A stretch of DNA of 64,000 bases from Acinetobacter gerneri DSM 14967 = CIP 107464 = MTCC 9824 (GCF_000368565.1 NZ_KB849542.1:135258-199257); one strand, 5' to 3'. Positions 1 through 9,265 are shown, counted from the stretch's first letter. Program-made: numbers and translations. The notes: generated by a model not told the origin, from the sequence alone.

Positions 1-1080
1 TTTGATCTCGTTGCTCAATCACGTCCTGAAGCATTTGAAATCCGTTTCAAAGCACAACAAGAAAAATTTAACTTACCGCTTATACCAACCACCACAATCG
101 GCTCATTCCCACAAACAACAGAAATCCGAGCAGCGCGTGCAGCATGGAATAAAGGTCAACTTTCAGATGCTGATTATGAAACAGCAATGAAAAAAGAGAT
201 TGCATATGCAATAGAGCAACAAGTAGCATTGGGCCTAGATGTTTTGGTGCATGGCGAGGCTGAACGTACTGACATGGTTGAGTACTTCGCAAGTCTGCTC
301 GATGGTTTCTGGTTATCAAAATTTGGTTGGGTACAATCTTATGGTAGTCGTTGTGTACGTCCACCGATCATCGTAGCTGATATCAGCCGTCCAAATGCAA
401 TGACTGTGAAATGGATTGAATATGCAAATAGTCTATCTGACAAAATTGTTAAAGGCATGTTGACGGGTCCTGTCACCATTTTGAACTGGTCATTCCCACC
501 TGCGCATCGCACACGCCGAGAAGTCTGCTTACAACTTGCTGAGGCGATTCGCCTAGAAGTTTCTGATCTGCAAACAGCAGGTGTCGAGATCATTCAAATC
601 GATGAAGCAGCATTCCGTGAAGGTTTACCTCTACGTAAAGCTGATCGTCCAGAATACTGGGATTGGGCAGTTAAATCATTTAAACACTGTTCAAGCAGTG
701 CCAAGTTAGATACCCAGATTCATACTCATATGTGTTATTCAGATTTTAAAGATTGCTTAGCTGAAATCACAGCAATGGATGCGGATGTCATTACCATTGA
801 AACCTCACGCTCAGGTTTACAGCTTTTAGAGGTATTCCACCAACAAGGCTATCCAAATGCAATCGGTCCGGGGGTATATGATATTCATAGTCCACGCACT
901 CCAAGCAGTGAAAATATGCGTAGCGTAATCGATGGTGCTTTAAAAACCATCCCTGCTGAGCGTCTTTGGGTCAATCCTGACTGCGGTTTAAAAACACGTA
1001 ACTGGGCAGAAACGAAAGCTGCACTGACAGAATTAGTCAAAATGGCAAAAGAAATACGAAAAGAATTAGAAGCTGCTTGA
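1..1080 (+). CDS. metE: Cobalamin-independent methionine synthase, C-terminal part (5' end outside window)
   Basis: The reading frame is open from base 1, so the gene starts before the window; 359 residues of the C-terminal catalytic barrel are present. MetE transfers a methyl group from 5-methyltetrahydrofolate polyglutamate to homocysteine in the cytoplasm, the last step of methionine synthesis. The barrel start shows the family motif [10 protein letters not shown] at residues 37-46. The zinc ligands are visible as H and C in [10 protein letters not shown] in TIETSRS and C in NPDCGLKTR. The gene ends in TGA and is followed by a good hairpin terminator. The family assignment is certain; the N-terminal half and the promoter cannot be judged here. 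Confidence 0.97.
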   Translation, partial: FDLVAQSRPEAFEIRFKAQQEKFNLPLIPTTTIGSFPQTTEIRAARAAWNKGQLSDADYETAMKKEIAYAIEQQVALGLDVLVHGEAERTDMVEYFASLLDGFWLSKFGWVQSYGSRCVRPPIIVADISRPNAMTVKWIEYANSLSDKIVKGMLTGPVTILNWSFPPAHRTRREVCLQLAEAIRLEVSDLQTAGVEIIQIDEAAFREGLPLRKADRPEYWDWAVKSFKHCSSSAKLDTQIHTHMCYSDFKDCLAEITAMDADVITIETSRSGLQLLEVFHQQGYPNAIGPGVYDIHSPRTPSSENMRSVIDGALKTIPAERLWVNPDCGLKTRNWAETKAALTELVKMAKEIRKELEAA

Positions 1081-1111
1081 AAATAACAATTGAAATAATT
1101 ATAAATTGCGC

Positions 1112-1137
1112 AAAGCCTCAGAAATGAGGCTTTTTTT
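1112..1137 (+). terminator. Rho-independent terminator of metE
   Basis: The sequence AAGCCTCA-GAAA-TGAGGCTT forms an 8-bp stem with a tetraloop, followed by a T-run on the plus strand, 31 bases after the metE stop. Confidence 0.88.
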
Positions 1138-1178
1138 ATCATATGCCTGTAAAGCAATACAATTAAAATTCAATATGC

Positions 1179-2204
1179 TTATAACTGCTCTTGAGCTATT
1201 TTTAGTCCACTATCGGCTGCTTTTTGAAACCAATAGTTTGATTTTTCAGGATCAATCTCAACCACGTTTCCGCCCTTTTTATAAATAGCGCCCAAATTGT
1301 ACATCGCTTCAGGCAAGCCTAAATTTGCTGCTCTTGTAAGTAAATCTATCACTTTAGTTTTATTTTCATCCAGCAACTTTTGATTAGATAAATAAATCGA
1401 AGCAAGATTATACATTGCCTTTGCATTGTTTTTTTCAGTAGCCGCCTGCAAGATTTCAATCGCCTTATTTTCATCTTTAGCAACACCATATCCAAAACTA
1501 TAAAGCGTTGCCAAGCCAACCTCTGCTTCTTGATTGCCATGCTGAGCAGCTTTTTGATAATAGTCTTTTGCGATTGCATAGTCTTGAACTACACCATCGC
1601 CATGAAAATATAAAGTCCCAAGATTATATTCTGCATCAGCCAACTGTTGATCAGCAGCTTTCTTCCAAAGTTCAGCCGCTTTCTTATAATCCGGACTCAC
1701 GCCCAAACCATCTTTATACATCATAGCTAGATTATTTTGTGCATAAGCATTGCCCTGCTTCGCTGCCAAGCTAAGCCAATGAATAATTTCAGCATAATGT
1801 TCAGAACCTCCTTTCCTAAACAATACTTCGCCCAATTCACTTTGCGCGCCAACATCATTTTTCTGAGCTGCAAGCCTATACCAATCAATAGCTTGGTCTA
1901 AATCCTCATGTCCATAAGTGTTATCTCTATAAATCAAACCCAAATAATTTTGCGCCAAGGTATCACCTCGATCCGCAGCTTTTTTAAACCAATAAATCGC
2001 TTGATCAATATTTTTTGGAATTTTTTCACCATCCAAATAATGCTGTCCCAACACAACTTGAGCATCAAGGTTTCCACTTTCTGCTAGAGACATAATATTT
2101 TTTATATTGTCTTCTTTTTTCTGACTTGAACATGCAGAAGCACTTAATAAGATTGAAATTATAAAAATAATATATTTTTTCTTATTGATCAAAATGTTCT
2201 GCAT
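1179..2204 (-). CDS. Sel1-repeat (SLR) lipoprotein
   Basis: A 341-residue protein with a lipoprotein signal (MQNILINKKK, hydrophobic core, lipobox-like SASAC at about residues 20-24), followed by about eight Sel1/TPR-like repeats with the pattern A-x-x-x-L-G-x-x-Y ... A-x-x-W-x-x-K-A-A. Such solenoids usually mediate protein contacts; the partner is unknown. The frame extends to a TTG at 2249, but the ATG at 2204 was chosen because it has GGGAG about 10 bases upstream and a lipoprotein signal begins there. It starts 4 bases after the stop of the upstream small gene, so the two are probably co-transcribed. Periplasmic or outer-membrane location is inferred from the lipobox. Confidence 0.8.
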   Translation of the reverse strand: MQNILINKKKYIIFIISILLSASACSSQKKEDNIKNIMSLAESGNLDAQVVLGQHYLDGEKIPKNIDQAIYWFKKAADRGDTLAQNYLGLIYRDNTYGHEDLDQAIDWYRLAAQKNDVGAQSELGEVLFRKGGSEHYAEIIHWLSLAAKQGNAYAQNNLAMMYKDGLGVSPDYKKAAELWKKAADQQLADAEYNLGTLYFHGDGVVQDYAIAKDYYQKAAQHGNQEAEVGLATLYSFGYGVAKDENKAIEILQAATEKNNAKAMYNLASIYLSNQKLLDENKTKVIDLLTRAANLGLPEAMYNLGAIYKKGGNVVEIDPEKSNYWFQKAADSGLKIAQEQL

Positions 2205-2208
2205 TTGA

Positions 2209-2565
2209 CTAAATCTCCCATTCCCCTTGCTGTGGATCGAACTTAGCAAACTCTCCTGTATCAGTAAACTCTGAAGCTGTCATACTTATCTCGAAAATAT
2301 CATCCGCATTTGAAGCCGCACTAAAATACAATCCAAATTTTGTGAGTATTGCTTGGACACTAAAATCGACTTTACGAAATTCTAAATAGTCTTTCTTCGT
2401 GACAAGTAATTCATAATCATAAGCAATCAAGCGATCTTTCAGCTCTTCAAATTGTTGTTCAGTCAACTCACTCAAATTTTCACTATGTTCAAAAAAATCA
2501 TCGGTATGTAAATTTTCAAAATTTCGCATGGTCTGTATATTAAATATCTGTACGTTATAGCTCAT
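2209..2565 (-). CDS. Small acidic hypothetical protein
   Basis: A 118-residue acidic protein without signal peptide or membrane segment; I do not recognise the family. It is rich in E/D/F (for example NLSELTEQQFEELKDRL). Start ATG at 2565 with AAGAAG upstream. It is the first gene of a two-gene unit with the Sel1-repeat lipoprotein: 4 bases separate its stop from the next start, and the next gene's ribosome-binding site lies inside its 3' end. Its promoter must lie in the interval that contains a heptanucleotide tandem repeat (2671-2733), so its expression could depend on repeat number. An immunity- or antitoxin-like role is possible, but nothing in the sequence shows it. Confidence 0.7.
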   Translation of the reverse strand: MSYNVQIFNIQTMRNFENLHTDDFFEHSENLSELTEQQFEELKDRLIAYDYELLVTKKDYLEFRKVDFSVQAILTKFGLYFSAASNADDIFEISMTASEFTDTGEFAKFDPQQGEWEI

Positions 2566-2670
2566 TGTTATCTTCTTTTATCAAATTGATTTATTTAAAA
2601 ATCAAAGTTGTAATTAAAATTGCATTAAAATCATGCTTTAGCTTTTTCTTTTGAAAATTATATCTTCTCT

Positions 2671-2733
2671 ATTTCCTATTTCCTATTTCCTATTTCCTAT
2701 TTCCTATTTCCTATTTCCTATTTCCTATTTCCA
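2671..2733. repeat. Heptanucleotide tandem repeat (ATTTCCT, 8 perfect copies plus a 6/7 ninth)
   Basis: Eight uninterrupted copies of ATTTCCT (AGGAAAT on the minus strand) are followed by ATTTCCA. The array lies about 105 bases upstream of the small gene starting at 2565 and downstream of the gltS terminator, in non-coding DNA. Seven is not a multiple of the helical turn, so copy-number change would alter the phase of any flanking promoter elements. Confidence 0.97.
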
Positions 2734-2780
2734 GATAGTATCTCATGTAAATATCGAATAATGTTCATTTAATATTTCAC

Positions 2781-2812
2781 AAAAAAATGCGCTCATTTAG
2801 CGCATTTTTTTG
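2781..2812 (-). terminator. Terminator downstream of gltS (bidirectional shape)
   Basis: AAAAAAATGCGC and GCGCATTTTTTT flank a 7-base loop. The T-run is present on both strands; on the minus strand the hairpin lies just after the gltS stop. Confidence 0.85.
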
Positions 2813-2819
2813 ATTCATT

Positions 2820-4040
2820 TTAGAAAAATTTAATGATGGTTTGTATGACCACGGCATTAATAATATCGATAAAGAAAGCACCACAAAGTGGAATGATCAA
2901 AAAGGCTTTATGCGATGGCCCATAACTATTGGTGACCGCTTGGATGTTTGCAATTGCTGTTGGGGTTGCTCCCATTCCAAAACCACAGTGACCTGCTGCA
3001 AGTACCGCAGCGTCATAATTGCTGCCCATAATTTTAAATGTCACAAAACCAGCATAAAGTGCCAATACCAAGGTTTGAACCAATAAAATGATAATCAATG
3101 GTCCTGCCAAATCCGCCAATAACCATAATTGTAATGACAATAACGCCATTGCCAAATAAAGAGATAAGGAGGCATTACCAAACACATCAATCGCACGATC
3201 GAAAATTTTAATTTTAAAAATATTTTCAATAATATTACGTAAAACCACGCCTGATGCGAGTGCCCAAACAAAAGTAGGAAGCTCAAACCACTGCCCACGT
3301 CCGATTTCAGTCATCCAATTGGCTACAAAAATACAGGTCGCGAACATACCTAAAGTTGTCACCGCATTGCTTGCTGTAATTAAACGAGTTTTTGTCGGAT
3401 ATTCAAACGGCGCAACATCAGTTGTCGGAGGAGTTTCATCACTTTGGCTATCATGCGTCAAACGTTCTGCTAAATGGTGTTTTTTGATCAAAAATTTGGC
3501 GACAGGTCCGCCAATAATACCACCAATGATCAGACCAAAAGTCGCACTTGCCATCCCTAAAACAATCGCACCTTTGATACCATGCTGTGACTCTAAAATA
3601 GAACCCCATGCACCTGCTGTACCATGCCCACCCGTTAATGTAATGGAACCTACTATTAGCCCAATTAAAGGATCAAGTCCAAGCAAGGTTGCAAGCCCCA
3701 TACCAACAGCATTTTGCACAATTACGAATACAGCAACACAGATCAGAAAAACAAATAATGCTTTTCCACCCTCTTTTAATTTGACAAAACTTGCACTTAA
3801 ACCGATCGATGTGAAAAACATCAGCATCAGTGCCTTCTGGATTTCAGCATTAAAAGTCGCACTAATATTGAAAAACTTATATAAAATATAAGCACATATG
3901 GCTGCAACCAAACCACCAACCACGGGTTCTGGAATATTGTAGTTTCTAAAAAACTTAATTTTATTGACTAAAAACCGTCCAATTAAAAGAACAACCACCG
4001 CAATTACGATTGTTCCAAATGCATCAATGCTAAATGTCAT
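2820..4040 (-). CDS. gltS: Sodium/glutamate symporter GltS
   Basis: A 406-residue polytopic inner-membrane protein that takes up L-glutamate with Na+. The N-terminus (TIVIAVVVLLIGRFLVNKI, then NIPEPVVGGLVAA), the LTGGHGTAGAWG loop at about residues 135-146 and the second inverted-repeat loop GHCGFGMGATPTA at about 347-359 are GltS family signatures. The length matches E. coli GltS (about 400). Start ATG at 4040 is preceded by GGGGAA. It is monocistronic: a terminator follows and a 320-base gap precedes it. Confidence 0.93.
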   Translation of the reverse strand: MTFSIDAFGTIVIAVVVLLIGRFLVNKIKFFRNYNIPEPVVGGLVAAICAYILYKFFNISATFNAEIQKALMLMFFTSIGLSASFVKLKEGGKALFVFLICVAVFVIVQNAVGMGLATLLGLDPLIGLIVGSITLTGGHGTAGAWGSILESQHGIKGAIVLGMASATFGLIIGGIIGGPVAKFLIKKHHLAERLTHDSQSDETPPTTDVAPFEYPTKTRLITASNAVTTLGMFATCIFVANWMTEIGRGQWFELPTFVWALASGVVLRNIIENIFKIKIFDRAIDVFGNASLSLYLAMALLSLQLWLLADLAGPLIIILLVQTLVLALYAGFVTFKIMGSNYDAAVLAAGHCGFGMGATPTAIANIQAVTNSYGPSHKAFLIIPLCGAFFIDIINAVVIQTIIKFF

Positions 4041-4363
4041 AAATTCCCCACGAATGCATAAATAAAAGTTTATTATTATATTAAAAATTTATATTGAGAA
4101 TTTGTCATGTATAAAAATGTAATTTTTAAGTTATTGTGTTTATTGATTTAAATAAAATATATAAACAAATCAGCTGTATAAAATACTTTCTATTTCATCA
4201 GATTTTCCATAGAAAATTATTGTTTTGGGTGTCGCACATTATTGATTTAATGAAAACCAATTCTCGTTTTACAAATCTTAAGATAGACAGAATAAAATTA
4301 AAGCTCAATCGATCAAAATGTTTATAACTCCATTTTGATCGATAAGATTGACAACAATGCTTT
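4041..4363. other. Intergenic stretch between the K+ channel gene and gltS
   Basis: Very AT-rich non-coding DNA that must hold the gltS promoter (minus strand). The only structured element seen is the 13-bp inverted repeat at 4308-4343. No convincing coding sequence on either strand. Confidence 0.5.
4308..4343. other. Perfect 13-bp inverted repeat downstream of the channel gene
   Basis: ATCGATCAAAATG (4308-4320) and CATTTTGATCGAT (4331-4343) are exact reverse complements separated by 10 bases. The element begins 20 bases after the stop of the minus-strand channel gene. It lacks a clear T-run on the minus strand, so it is either a weak terminator or 3'-end stabiliser, or an operator. Confidence 0.6.
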
Positions 4364-5353
4364 TTAATTATCAGGAAGTTTTTTTCCGCAATGCGGACAA
4401 TAGCAATACTGCTCTCGTTCTTCTTTCAACTCCTGTTCTTTTTGTTCACGTAATAGTTGCAGCAAAATATCATGTGTTTGCTCGACCGTTAAACCTACGT
4501 GTTTACGCAATTCTTCGATTTTGTCCTGATCGGTGACCAAATCAATATCTTTATCATTGATGACCATTTCACGAAATTTTAATTCTAGTTTTTGCTTTCT
4601 TTGTTCTAACTCATTTGCAAGACCATTCGCCAAAATACCTGCGGGTAATGCTGCCAAACCCACACCAAGTATGGTGATCAAAGCACCTAAAAAACGTCCC
4701 AGTGGCGTGATTGGCGTAACATCTCCATAACCTACTGTAGTTAATGTCACAACTGCCCACCACATCGACGCAGGAATTGAGCTAAACACGGCGGGTTGGG
4801 CGCGACTTTCTACAACATAAACACCGGCAGCCGACATCACGATCATAATCAATAAGATAAAAATAACCGCTTGGAAAGAGCCTTTTTCACGTTCTATTAC
4901 ACGTAATAAAATCTGTAAAGACACAAAATAACGTGTCAGTTTTAACAGACGTAATAAACGTAAAATTCGCAGGAATCGTAAGTCGATATGCACTAAGAAA
5001 TTGAGATAAGCAGGCAAAATAGCCAATAAATCAATAATCGCAGCACCGCTTGTGATCCATTTTAAGCGTGCTTTCCAAGCAGGCATAAAGGGATCTTTTT
5101 CAACAACGCTCCAAAATCTAAGCAAGTATTCTGCTGAAAATATCACGATCGAAAGATTTTCAAAGATATCAAAATAGATTTGATATGCTTTATAGATATC
5201 ATTCACAGACTCAAGTAAGACCGCAATAACGTTACCAATAATGAGAATAATCAACAAATAGTTAATCGAACGACTAAACCATGTTTCATAATCGTCATTG
5301 TGCAAATTGTTATAAACAAACTTTCTTAACGAGTACCAAGCGGTAATTCTCAT
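4364..5353 (-). CDS. Voltage-gated potassium channel with C-terminal zinc-ribbon-like tail
   Basis: A 329-residue six-helix channel subunit. S1 is at about residues 30-50; the S4 voltage sensor at about 125-141 has arginines or lysines at nearly every third position (RFLRILRLLRLLKLTR); the pore helix and K+ selectivity filter TTVGYGD are at 205-211, followed by S6 (LPAGILANGLANEL). After S6 comes a charged helical or coiled-coil segment (about 249-316) and a terminal CYCPHCGKKL resembling half a zinc ribbon. It should form inner-membrane tetramers conducting K+; the physiological role is not shown. Start ATG at 5353 has only a weak ribosome-binding site. It is divergent from the permease gene at 5571. 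Confidence 0.9.
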   Translation of the reverse strand: MRITAWYSLRKFVYNNLHNDDYETWFSRSINYLLIILIIGNVIAVLLESVNDIYKAYQIYFDIFENLSIVIFSAEYLLRFWSVVEKDPFMPAWKARLKWITSGAAIIDLLAILPAYLNFLVHIDLRFLRILRLLRLLKLTRYFVSLQILLRVIEREKGSFQAVIFILLIMIVMSAAGVYVVESRAQPAVFSSIPASMWWAVVTLTTVGYGDVTPITPLGRFLGALITILGVGLAALPAGILANGLANELEQRKQKLELKFREMVINDKDIDLVTDQDKIEELRKHVGLTVEQTHDILLQLLREQKEQELKEEREQYCYCPHCGKKLPDN

Positions 5354-5570
5354 ACTTCGTGCTTATTTTTTTCAAAAAAGCATGTTAATACGTGACCAAT
5401 AAAAATAATATATTTCAACTGATTTCTTATAACTTTTCATACAATTTTGAGTGTTAAATAAGCAATATTCATCATTCATAAATATAATTACTCAATTGAA
5501 TAAAAAAATATTATATTTGTGCGATAATTTCATTATTTTTCAATCTTTCACCCAAAATATATGGGATGTT

Positions 5571-6929
5571 ATGTCTTCCAGCACTAAAAGTCAGCTTAAA
5601 CATGGCTTATCAAATCGTCATATTCAATTGATCGCACTTGGTGGTTCGATTGGCACAGGTCTTTTCCTCGGTATTTCACAAACCATTAAACTTGCAGGTC
5701 CATCTGTCATATTGGGTTATGCCATTGCAGGTTTGATCGCCTTTTTTATGATGCGTCAGCTCGGTGAAATGGTGGTTGAAGAGCCTGTCAGCGGATCTTT
5801 TAGTTATTTTGCCTATCGTTATTGGAGTCCATTTGCAGGCTTTATGTCTGGCTGGAATTATTGGGTGTTAAATGTACTGGTCTGCATGGCAGAGTTATCT
5901 GCTATCGGACTTTATGTGCAATATTGGTTTCCAGATATACCGACATGGGTTTCAGCATTAGGCTTTTTTATATTCATTAATATCATTAACTTAATGCATG
6001 TCAAAGTATTTGGTGAAACAGAATTTATATTTTCTATTATCAAAATCTTAGCCATTATCGGTATGATCGGCTTTGGTGCTTATTTGCTCGCAACTGGAAA
6101 TGCTGGAGCGCAATCACACATTAGCAATCTTTGGGCATTGGGTGGATTTTTCCCAAATGGCTTGATGGGCTTAGTGATGGCAATGGCGGTGATCATGTTC
6201 TCTTTTGGTGGTATAGAATTGGTCGGTTTGACTGCTGCTGAAGCAAAAGATCCTACGACGACCATTCCAAAAGCAGTCAATCAAATCGTTTATCGCATCT
6301 TGTTGTTTTATATTTTGACGATTTTCATTTTGCTTTCACTCTATCCATGGAATCAAATTGCGGAAGGTGGTAGTCCTTTTGTACTGATTTTTGATTCACT
6401 TGGCTCGCAGTATGTCGCAACAATTTTAAATTTTGTCGTGCTAACTGCTGCAATTTCTGTATATAACGGAACCAGTTATGGAACGAGCCGTATGCTTCTA
6501 GGACTTGCAGAACAAGGCAATGCTCCAAAATTTTTAGCCAAAATCAATCATCGCGGTATTCCTTATTATGCGATTTTGACCTCAGCTGCTGTAACACTGA
6601 TTTGTGTTATTTTAAATTATGTCTTTCCAGAGAAAGCTTTTAAATTACTCATGAGCTTAGTTGTTTCTGCAATTGTGATTAACTGGATGGTGCTTTCGCT
6701 TACCCATTTAAAGTTTAAACGTCGCATGAATAATCAAAAGAAAAAGACTATATTTCCAAGTATTGCGTATCCTTTTTCAAACTATATTTGTGTCGTATTT
6801 ATGCTGGGTATTTTACTGATCATGTGGTATACCCCCGATATGAAAATTGCAGTCATTTTGATTCCATTTTGGTTAATGATTTTGACCATTGCTTATCGTT
6901 TAAAACAACGCAAACTTAAGAAAGTTTAA
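5571..6929 (+). CDS. aroP: Aromatic amino acid permease (AroP-like, APC superfamily)
   Basis: A 452-residue, twelve-helix inner-membrane transporter. The first helix has GGSIGTGLFLGI. Blocks such as EPVSGSFSYFAYRYW, FAGFMSGWNYWVL, IMFSFGGIELVGLTAAEA and SRMLLGLAEQGNAPK follow E. coli AroP/PheP closely, which favours aromatic amino acid uptake by proton symport; the exact substrate remains inferred. The frame extends up to a GTG at 5451, but the ATG at 5571 is chosen because the family begins about 15 residues before GGSIGTG. An Lrp/AsnC-type regulator gene lies 277 bases downstream on the same strand and may respond to the same amino acids. Confidence 0.85.
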   Translation: MSSSTKSQLKHGLSNRHIQLIALGGSIGTGLFLGISQTIKLAGPSVILGYAIAGLIAFFMMRQLGEMVVEEPVSGSFSYFAYRYWSPFAGFMSGWNYWVLNVLVCMAELSAIGLYVQYWFPDIPTWVSALGFFIFINIINLMHVKVFGETEFIFSIIKILAIIGMIGFGAYLLATGNAGAQSHISNLWALGGFFPNGLMGLVMAMAVIMFSFGGIELVGLTAAEAKDPTTTIPKAVNQIVYRILLFYILTIFILLSLYPWNQIAEGGSPFVLIFDSLGSQYVATILNFVVLTAAISVYNGTSYGTSRMLLGLAEQGNAPKFLAKINHRGIPYYAILTSAAVTLICVILNYVFPEKAFKLLMSLVVSAIVINWMVLSLTHLKFKRRMNNQKKKTIFPSIAYPFSNYICVVFMLGILLIMWYTPDMKIAVILIPFWLMILTIAYRLKQRKLKKV

Positions 6930-7001
6930 ATAGATTCTCTTGATCATAGATTGGAATGGTTTTATTTATTTTTTTAAAATCTTAAAATATAAATGAAGTC
7001 G

Positions 7002-7046
7002 ACAAATAGCACCTTTAAAGCACCCTTCTCTAAAGGTGCTATTTGT
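7002..7046 (+). terminator. Long hairpin after the permease gene
   Basis: A perfect 16-bp inverted repeat (ACAAATAGCACCTTTA and its complement, loop 13 bases), 72 bases after the aroP stop. There is only a short T-tract in the arm itself, so termination is likely but not certain. Confidence 0.6.
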
Positions 7047-7206
7047 ACAATCAAAGCCAGTCTCCCAAATGACTTCGATTTCATGAGACTATTTTAGCGT
7101 ATGATGTATTTAAAATTTTCCCTAATTCGCCCCTTCTCGCACCCAGTTTCAGCAAAATTTTTCATATTTTTGTCGATTAACAGAAAATTTTTCTTTGGTT
7201 TAAATT

Positions 7207-7692
7207 ATGAATGACTCTAAACATACATTAGACAAGATTGATCGCAAAATTCTGTCAGCACTTCGCCAAGATGGTCGGCTAACTGTTGCCCAATTGGCTG
7301 ATATCGTTGGTTTATCAACATCCCCTTGTTGGACTCGATTAAAACGTTTGGAAGCGCTAAAAATTATCGATGGTTATAGTGCCAATATTGATCCCAAAGC
7401 CATTGGTATAAATGAGTTATTTTTCATTGAAATCACTTTGGAACGTCATGATGACGAAATACTTGAACAATTTAGTGAAGCTTTAGCCGATATTCCTGAA
7501 GTAATAGAAGCACATTTGGTTACTGGTGATTATGATTATTTGGTGAAAATTGCAGTAAAAGATGCGGAACATTATGAGCGGTTTTTACGTAAAAAATTAT
7601 ATGCAATGAAAGGTATTCGTCATACACGTTCTATTTTTGCCTTGCGCCCTCTAAAGCTTGAAAATAAAGCTGATTTGATGTTAATTGATTGA
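7207..7692 (+). CDS. Lrp/AsnC-family transcriptional regulator
   Basis: A 161-residue protein with the Lrp layout: N-terminal winged helix-turn-helix (LDKIDRKILSALRQDGR, then LADIVGLSTSPCWTRLKRLE at about 30-49) and a C-terminal RAM/AsnC ligand-binding domain (AHLVTGDYDYLVKIAVKD). Members bind DNA as oligomers and sense amino acids or related metabolites. The gene has its own upstream gap with hairpin 7002-7046 in between, so it is probably transcribed separately from aroP. The ligand and targets cannot be read from the sequence; control of the adjacent permease is a guess from position. Confidence 0.9.
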   Translation: MNDSKHTLDKIDRKILSALRQDGRLTVAQLADIVGLSTSPCWTRLKRLEALKIIDGYSANIDPKAIGINELFFIEITLERHDDEILEQFSEALADIPEVIEAHLVTGDYDYLVKIAVKDAEHYERFLRKKLYAMKGIRHTRSIFALRPLKLENKADLMLID

Positions 7693-7984
7693 TTAGCTCA
7701 TGATAATAAACTATTGAATTATCATTTAAAATGAATTGATCTTTTGAAGAAAATGGCAAGCCACTACATTGTATTTAAAAGATCAATTTGCGAATTAAAA
7801 TCTCTTCTCATTGAACTTAAACTCGCAAGACGCGACACTTAATCTAACAAAAATCAATCTAAGAAAAACCAGTTAAGCAGTTTTAGTCCATATTTTACAA
7901 AGCAACTATTTTGTGGCTTGTATCATATAGTTATTATATTACGTGAAATATTCATCAAAATAAATTGCTTTTAGAGGCTGTAAA
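7693..7984. other. Intergenic stretch before the mutarotase gene
   Basis: About 290 AT-rich bases without a supported gene. It should hold the mutarotase promoter; I see no clear operator or strong terminator. Confidence 0.4.
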
Positions 7985-9133
7985 ATGTCAAAAATATTGA
8001 AAATCTCCTTAGTGCTAAGTACTTTAGCACTCAGCGTAGAGATGCTTCATGCTGCCACTGTAAGCTCAGAATTCTATGGCAAAACAGCAAGTGGTGAAAA
8101 TGTTCAGCAGTTTATTTTTAAAAATGCAAATGGCATGAATGTCAAAATTATCAATATTGCAGGCGCAATTACTGAAATTAATGTGCCTGATAAAAATGGT
8201 AAAATCGCAAATGTCGCTTTAGGCTTACCCAATGCTGAAGCTTATGCGACAAAAAATGATCCGCATTTTGGTGCAATCATTGGTCGTTATGCCAATCGTA
8301 TCGCCAATGGTCGCTTTACTTTAAATGGCAAAACGTATCAGCTCCCTTTAAATGATGGACATAATACTTTGCATGGCGGTCCTTCTACTTTTGCCCAAGA
8401 CCTTTGGACAGCCAAAATTTTGCCACAAAAAAACCCAGCAGTAGCCTCTGTCGAAATGAGCTATTTTTCTCCAAACGGTCAGAATGGTTTTCCTGGAAAC
8501 TTAACCACTACCGTGACTTATAGTCTCAATGATCAGAATGAACTGTCTATACATTATTCAGCACGTACAGACCAAGATACTGTCATCAATCTCACCAACC
8601 ATACTTATTTGAATTTGGCAGGTGAAAGTAGCGGCAATATAGAAAAACAACAAATTCAAATTCTTGCATCACGTTATACACCTACAGATAAACAATCACT
8701 CCCTACTGGGGCAATTGTTTCTGTAAGCAATACACCGCTTGATTTTCGTAAAATGAAGGCTATCGGCGATGATTTGAGAACTAATTTTGATCAGATTAAT
8801 TATGCTCGTGGTTATGATCAAAATTGGGTATTAGATGCTTATGTTCCAAATGCAACTCAGCCTCGTTTAGCTGCACGTGCTTATGATCCAGAATCTGGGC
8901 GTACACTTGAGTTATCAACGACTCAACCTGGATTACAGTTTTATACATCCAATAGTTTAGATGGCAGCGTGATCGGATCATCAGGCAAAGCTTATCGTCA
9001 AACAGATGGCTTTGCTTTTGAAGCTGAACATTTTCCAAATTCAGTAAATATTCCGAGTTTCCCTTCTACAGTTCTCAAAAAAGGTGATACGTATAGTGAA
9101 ACGACTGTTTATAAATTTGGCATTCAACGATAA
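7985..9133 (+). CDS. mro: Secreted aldose 1-epimerase (mutarotase)
   Basis: A 382-residue precursor with a signal peptide (MSKILKISLVLSTLALS, cleavage probably after LHA at about residue 23), followed by a complete GalM fold. It interconverts the alpha and beta anomers of glucose and other aldoses. Family blocks seen are GRYANRIANGRF at 100-111, HNTLHGG at 126-132, the catalytic acid His206 in LTNHTYLNL and the catalytic base Glu346 in FAFEAEHFPNS. A periplasmic or secreted mutarotase of about 381 residues is a known Acinetobacter calcoaceticus enzyme (mro), and the length agrees. In these bacteria glucose is oxidised in the periplasm, so anomer exchange there fits. AGAGG precedes the start. 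Confidence 0.94.
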   Translation: MSKILKISLVLSTLALSVEMLHAATVSSEFYGKTASGENVQQFIFKNANGMNVKIINIAGAITEINVPDKNGKIANVALGLPNAEAYATKNDPHFGAIIGRYANRIANGRFTLNGKTYQLPLNDGHNTLHGGPSTFAQDLWTAKILPQKNPAVASVEMSYFSPNGQNGFPGNLTTTVTYSLNDQNELSIHYSARTDQDTVINLTNHTYLNLAGESSGNIEKQQIQILASRYTPTDKQSLPTGAIVSVSNTPLDFRKMKAIGDDLRTNFDQINYARGYDQNWVLDAYVPNATQPRLAARAYDPESGRTLELSTTQPGLQFYTSNSLDGSVIGSSGKAYRQTDGFAFEAEHFPNSVNIPSFPSTVLKKGDTYSETTVYKFGIQR

Positions 9134-9240
9134 TCTGCTGCTATTGAATCGAGATTTTATTCGATTTAAAGCTGATTTTATGTTTTAATGTGCGCAGTAT
9201 GAGATGAGCCTTATATGAGTATAACGAGAGTTATACGACT

Positions 9241-9265
9241 AGCCCCCTGAAAATGGGGGCTTTTT
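9241..9265 (+). terminator. Terminator of the mutarotase gene
   Basis: AGCCCCC-TGAAAAT-GGGGGCT followed by TTTT on the plus strand. It lies between convergent genes and may also serve the porin gene. Confidence 0.88.

Noticed and set aside
1179..2249. Longer start of the Sel1-repeat lipoprotein at TTG 2249
   Set aside because: It would overlap the upstream gene by 41 bases and place the lipoprotein signal internally; the ATG at 2204 has a proper ribosome-binding site.
2671..2733. Possible CRISPR-like repeat
   Set aside because: The units are 7 bases, directly abutting, with no spacers.
3319..3891. 190-codon plus-strand frame inside gltS
   Set aside because: It is antisense to a clear GltS coding sequence; its composition is the mirror of membrane-protein codons.
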